Shown in pieces: positions 60,961 through 64,000 of a stretch of 64,000 bases of DNA. The DNA comes from Synchiropus splendidus (taxonomy: Eukaryota > Chordata > Actinopteri > Syngnathiformes > Callionymidae): assembly GCF_027744825.2 (NCBI RefSeq), contig NC_071334.1, positions 37,603,937-37,667,936 of the forward strand. The letters are read 5' to 3'. A model generated the notes under the pieces. It was given only the letters and a program-made list of their open reading frames with translations, was not told the origin of the DNA and made no database searches. The position numbers and the translations under genes are program-made. Position 1 is the first letter of the stretch. Every line of letters begins with the position of its first letter.

Positions 60961-61804
60961 CCTTCAGACAGCTTAGATTTGATGTGCAACCACGAGAAAC
61001 ACCCTTGCTGCTATAGTGGGATATGGAAATTTCATGTTCTGAAGCTTCCCTGGCAAGTTATGGCACAATGCAGAAAAGACGTTTTCAGCCTGAGGTAAGG
61101 ACGATTCCGGAACGCCAAACATAAAAATGTTGATAACTTTGGATACACACTTCAGACAGCTTAGATTTCATGTGCAACTACTAGAATGACCCTTTCAGCG
61201 ATAGTGGGGGGTGAAAATTTGATGTTCTGAAGCTTCCCTGCAAAGTTTTGGCACAATGAAGAAAACACGTTTTCAGCCTGAGATAAGGTGTGTTCCGGAA
61301 CGCCAAACATAACAATGTTGATAACTTTGGAAAAACACTTCAGACAGCTTAGATTTGATGTGCAACTTCTAGAAAGACCTTTTCTGATATAGTGGGAGGT
61401 GGAAATTTGATCTTCTGAAGCTTCCTGCAAAGTTATGGCACAAAGCAGAAAAGGCGTTTTCAATAAGGTGCGATCCGGAACACCAAACATAAAAATGTTG
61501 ATAACTTTCGAAAAACACTTCAGACAGCTTAGATTTGATGAACAACTACTAGAAAGACCCTTTCTGCAAGAATGGGTAAGTGAAAATTTCATGTTCTGAA
61601 GATTCCATGAGAAGTTATCACACAATGCACAAAACGGGTTTTCAGCCTGAGATAAGGTGGGTTTCGGAACGCCACACATAAAAATGTTGATAACTTTCGA
61701 AAACACTTCAGACAGCTTCGATTTAATGTGCAACTACTAGAAAGACCTTTTCTTCTATAGTGGGAGGTGAAAATGTCATGTTCTGAAGCTTCCCTGACAA
61801 GTTA

Positions 61805-64000
61805 AGTGGGCGGTGCGTCACGCCACCAAATATTCTCATGAACAAAGTGGGCGGCACGTCACGTGCCCAAATATGGTAATGAGCAAAGTGGGCGGCGCGT
61901 TACACGACCAAATATGGTAATGAGCAAAGATGGCGGCCCGTCACGCTACGAAATATGGCAATGTATAAAGTGGGCGACGGGTCACATGTCCAAATATGGT
62001 AATGCGCAAAGTAGGCGACAAGGTGGGTCGCAAGTCATGCGACCAAATATGGTAACGAGTAAAGTGGGCGGCAAAATGGGCGGCGCGTGAAGCCACCAAA
62101 TATTATAATGAGCAAAATGGTCGGCCCGTCACGCGACGAAATATGGTAATGAACAAAGTGGGCCACGCGTCATGGGACCATATATGGTTATGAGAAAAGT
62201 GGCTGGCACGCTACACGCAAAAAAACGGTAAAAACGAACGGGTGGGAGGAGCGTCACCTGACCAAATATGGCAATGAAGAAAGTGGGCGGCGCGTCATGT
62301 CACCAAATATGGTGATGACCAAAGTGGGCGGCCGTCACGTGACCAAATATGGTAATGAACAAAGTGGGCGTCGCCTCACGCAACCAGATATGGTTATGAC
62401 CAAGTGAACGGTGCGTTGAATGACCAAATATGGTAATGGGCAAAGTGGGCGGCAAAGTGGGCGGCAAAGTGGGCGGCAAAGTGGCCGGCGCGTCACACTA
62501 CCAAATATGGCAATGAACAAAGAGGGTGGTGCGTCATGCGACCAAATATGGTAATGAGCAAAGTGGGCGGCACGTCACCGAATATGGTAATGAGCAAAGT
62601 GGGCGGCGTGTCACGCGACCAAATTTCTCAATGAACAAAGTGGGCGGCACGTCATTTGACTAAATATGGTTATGAGCAAAGTGGGCGGCAAAGTGGGCGG
62701 CAAAGTGGGCGGCAAAGTGGGCGGCAAAGTGGGCGGCGCGTCACGCAACCAAAAACGGAAATGAGCAAAGTGGGCGGCACGTTGCGTGACCAAATATGGT
62801 AAAGAACAAAGTAGGCAGCGTATCACGCAACCAGATATGGTAATGAGCAAAGTGGGCGGCGCGTCACGCTATCAAATATTATAATGAGCAAAGTGGGCAG
62901 CGCGTCACGCCACCAAATATGGCAATGAACAAAGTGGGCGTCGCCTCAAGCAACTAGATATGATTATGAACAAAGTGAACGGCGCGTTGAACGACCAAAT
63001 ATGGTAATGCACAAAGTGGGCGGCAAAGTGGGCGGCAAAGTGGGCGGCAAAGTGGGCGGCGCGTCACGCGACCAAATATGGTAATGAGCAAAGTGGGCGG
63101 CGCATCACGTGACCAAATACGGTAATGAGGAAAGTGGGCGGCCCGTCACTTGACCAAATATTGTAAGTAGCGAATTAGGCGGAGCGTCACACAACCAAAT
63201 ATGGTAACGAACAAAGGGGGCGGCGCGTCACACCAACAAATATGATGAAGATCAAAATCGGGCGGCGCCTCACGCAACCAGATATGGTTATGAACAAAGG
63301 GAACGGCGCGTTGAACGACCAAATATGGTCATGAACAACATGGGCGGCGCATCACGCCACCAAATATGGTAATGAGCAAAGTGGACGGCGCGCCACCCGA
63401 CCAAATATTGTAATGAGCAAAGTAGGCGGAGCATCACACAACCAAATATGGTAATGAACAACGAGGATGGCGCGTCACGCGACCAAATATGGTAATGAAC
63501 AACATGGGCGGCAGGTCACACGACCAAATAGGGTAATGAACAAAGTGGTCGGTGCGTCATGAGTCCAAATATGGTAATGAGCAAAGTGGGCGGCACGTCA
63601 CGCCACCAAATATGGTAATGAGCAAAGTGGACGGCGCGCCACCCGACCAAATATTGTAATGAGCAAAGTAGGCGGAGCATCACACAACCAAATATGGTAA
63701 TGAACAACGAGGATGGCGCGTCACGCGACCAAATATGGTAATGAACAACATGGGCGGCAGGTCACACGACCAAATAGGGTAATGAACAAAGTGGTCGGTG
63801 CGTCATGAGTCCAAATATGGTAATGAGCAAAGTGGGCGGCACGTCACGCGACCGAATATGGTAATAAGCAAAGTGGGCGGCGCGTCACACGACCAAATAT
63901 CTTAATTAACAAAGTGGGCGGCGCATCATTTGACTAAATATGGTAATGAGCAAAGTGGGCGGCAAAGTGGGCGGCAAAATGGACGGCGTGTCACTCGACC
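61805..64000. repeat. ~41-bp CpG-rich minisatellite
   Basis: Begins abruptly after the satellite at GTTAAGTGGGCGG and runs to the window end, about 50 units. A typical unit is GTGGGCGGCGCGTCACGCGA followed by CCAAATATGGTAATGAGCAAA. Some units expand a 12-bp sub-unit, GTGGGCGGCAAA (62450-62500, 62685-62740, 63015-63060). Each unit combines a GC box, CGTCA and usually a CArG box. It has no gene; small open frames reflect repetition. Confidence 0.95.
63352..63848. repeat. 246-bp higher-order repeat in the minisatellite
   Basis: Six-unit blocks (6 x 41 bp) at about 63352-63598 and 63598-63848 are virtually identical, including the rare GTGGACGGCGCGCC, ACAACGAGGATGG and CAAATAGGG variants. Confidence 0.88.

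Larger units (their letters stand above)
31468..61804. repeat. 188-bp satellite array, block 3
   Basis: About 30 kb, roughly 160 monomers, all in the same orientation. It contains nested higher-order repeats listed separately, and phase breaks, for example at about 57425, where a monomer jumps from CAAAGCAGA straight to CAGACAGCTTAG and loses about 95 bp. Regional families of monomers are visible (for example GGGAGGTTAAAATT with CTTTCGTGGG between 36.4 and 41.4 kb). No host gene is supported anywhere in it. Confidence 0.95.

Noticed and set aside
31468..61804. CRISPR array
   Set aside because: Repeats are contiguous without unique spacers and the locus is eukaryotic.
31468..61804. CENP-B box in the satellite monomer
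   Set aside because: The closest region (TTCCGGAACGCC) lacks the required spaced TTCG...A..CGGG core.
61863..63707. Frames rich in RPLCSLPYLV and similar in the minisatellite
   Set aside because: Translation of the ~41-bp repeat; no start context or conservation expected.

Overview
The window is repeat-dominated heterochromatin from a vertebrate, most likely a fish, although the host class is an inference from the retroviral content. I see no host protein-coding gene. About 38 kb is a ~188-bp satellite in three blocks (1-2550, 19640-24665, 31468-61804), with several layers of higher-order repeat. The last 2.2 kb (61805-64000) is an unrelated ~41-bp CpG-rich minisatellite.

Two proviruses interrupt the satellite. 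Provirus A (2554-19639, plus strand, about 17 kb) is unusual. Its 5' LTR is about 1.4 kb with a splice donor in the R region, and its primer-binding site matches the 3' end of tRNA-Lys3 exactly. Gag is very large, has no zinc knuckle and ends in a basic, Pro/Arg/Gly-rich region. Pol opens at its own ATG directly at the protease. An accessory gene lies between pol and env. Env is enormous (~1,370 codons) with a membrane-spanning leader, a mucin-like segment and a furin-type site. Three or four further genes lie between env and the 3' LTR, including a two-pass and a 5-7-pass membrane protein. The plan resembles foamy viruses most, but Lys3 priming, the extra genes and the size do not fit a textbook foamy virus; a lineage such as the lokiretroviruses, or an unnamed one, is possible. 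The copy is dead: gag, accessory gene A and env carry frameshifts and stops, the reverse-transcriptase core is deleted, and the 3' LTR has lost U3. The shared LTR parts differ at only about 10 of ~573 positions.

Provirus B (24666-31467, minus strand) is a degenerate epsilon/gamma-like retrovirus. It has ~840-bp LTRs, a 4-bp target duplication (CCTG), a near-perfect tRNA-Trp primer site, a CCHC Gag knuckle, fragments of PR, RT, RNase H and IN, and an env reduced to its two ends. Its 5' leader holds two tandem arrays: seven ~30-bp units that each fold into a hairpin with compensating stem changes, and a 45/46-bp repeat carrying the octamer ATGCAAAT.

Genes of provirus A would act together as in any complex retrovirus: Gag assembles, Pol processes, copies and integrates, Env mediates entry, and spliced mRNAs supply the accessory proteins. 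Candidate splice acceptors sit just upstream of env, gene B and gene D. Everything rests on reading the sequence; no database search was possible.
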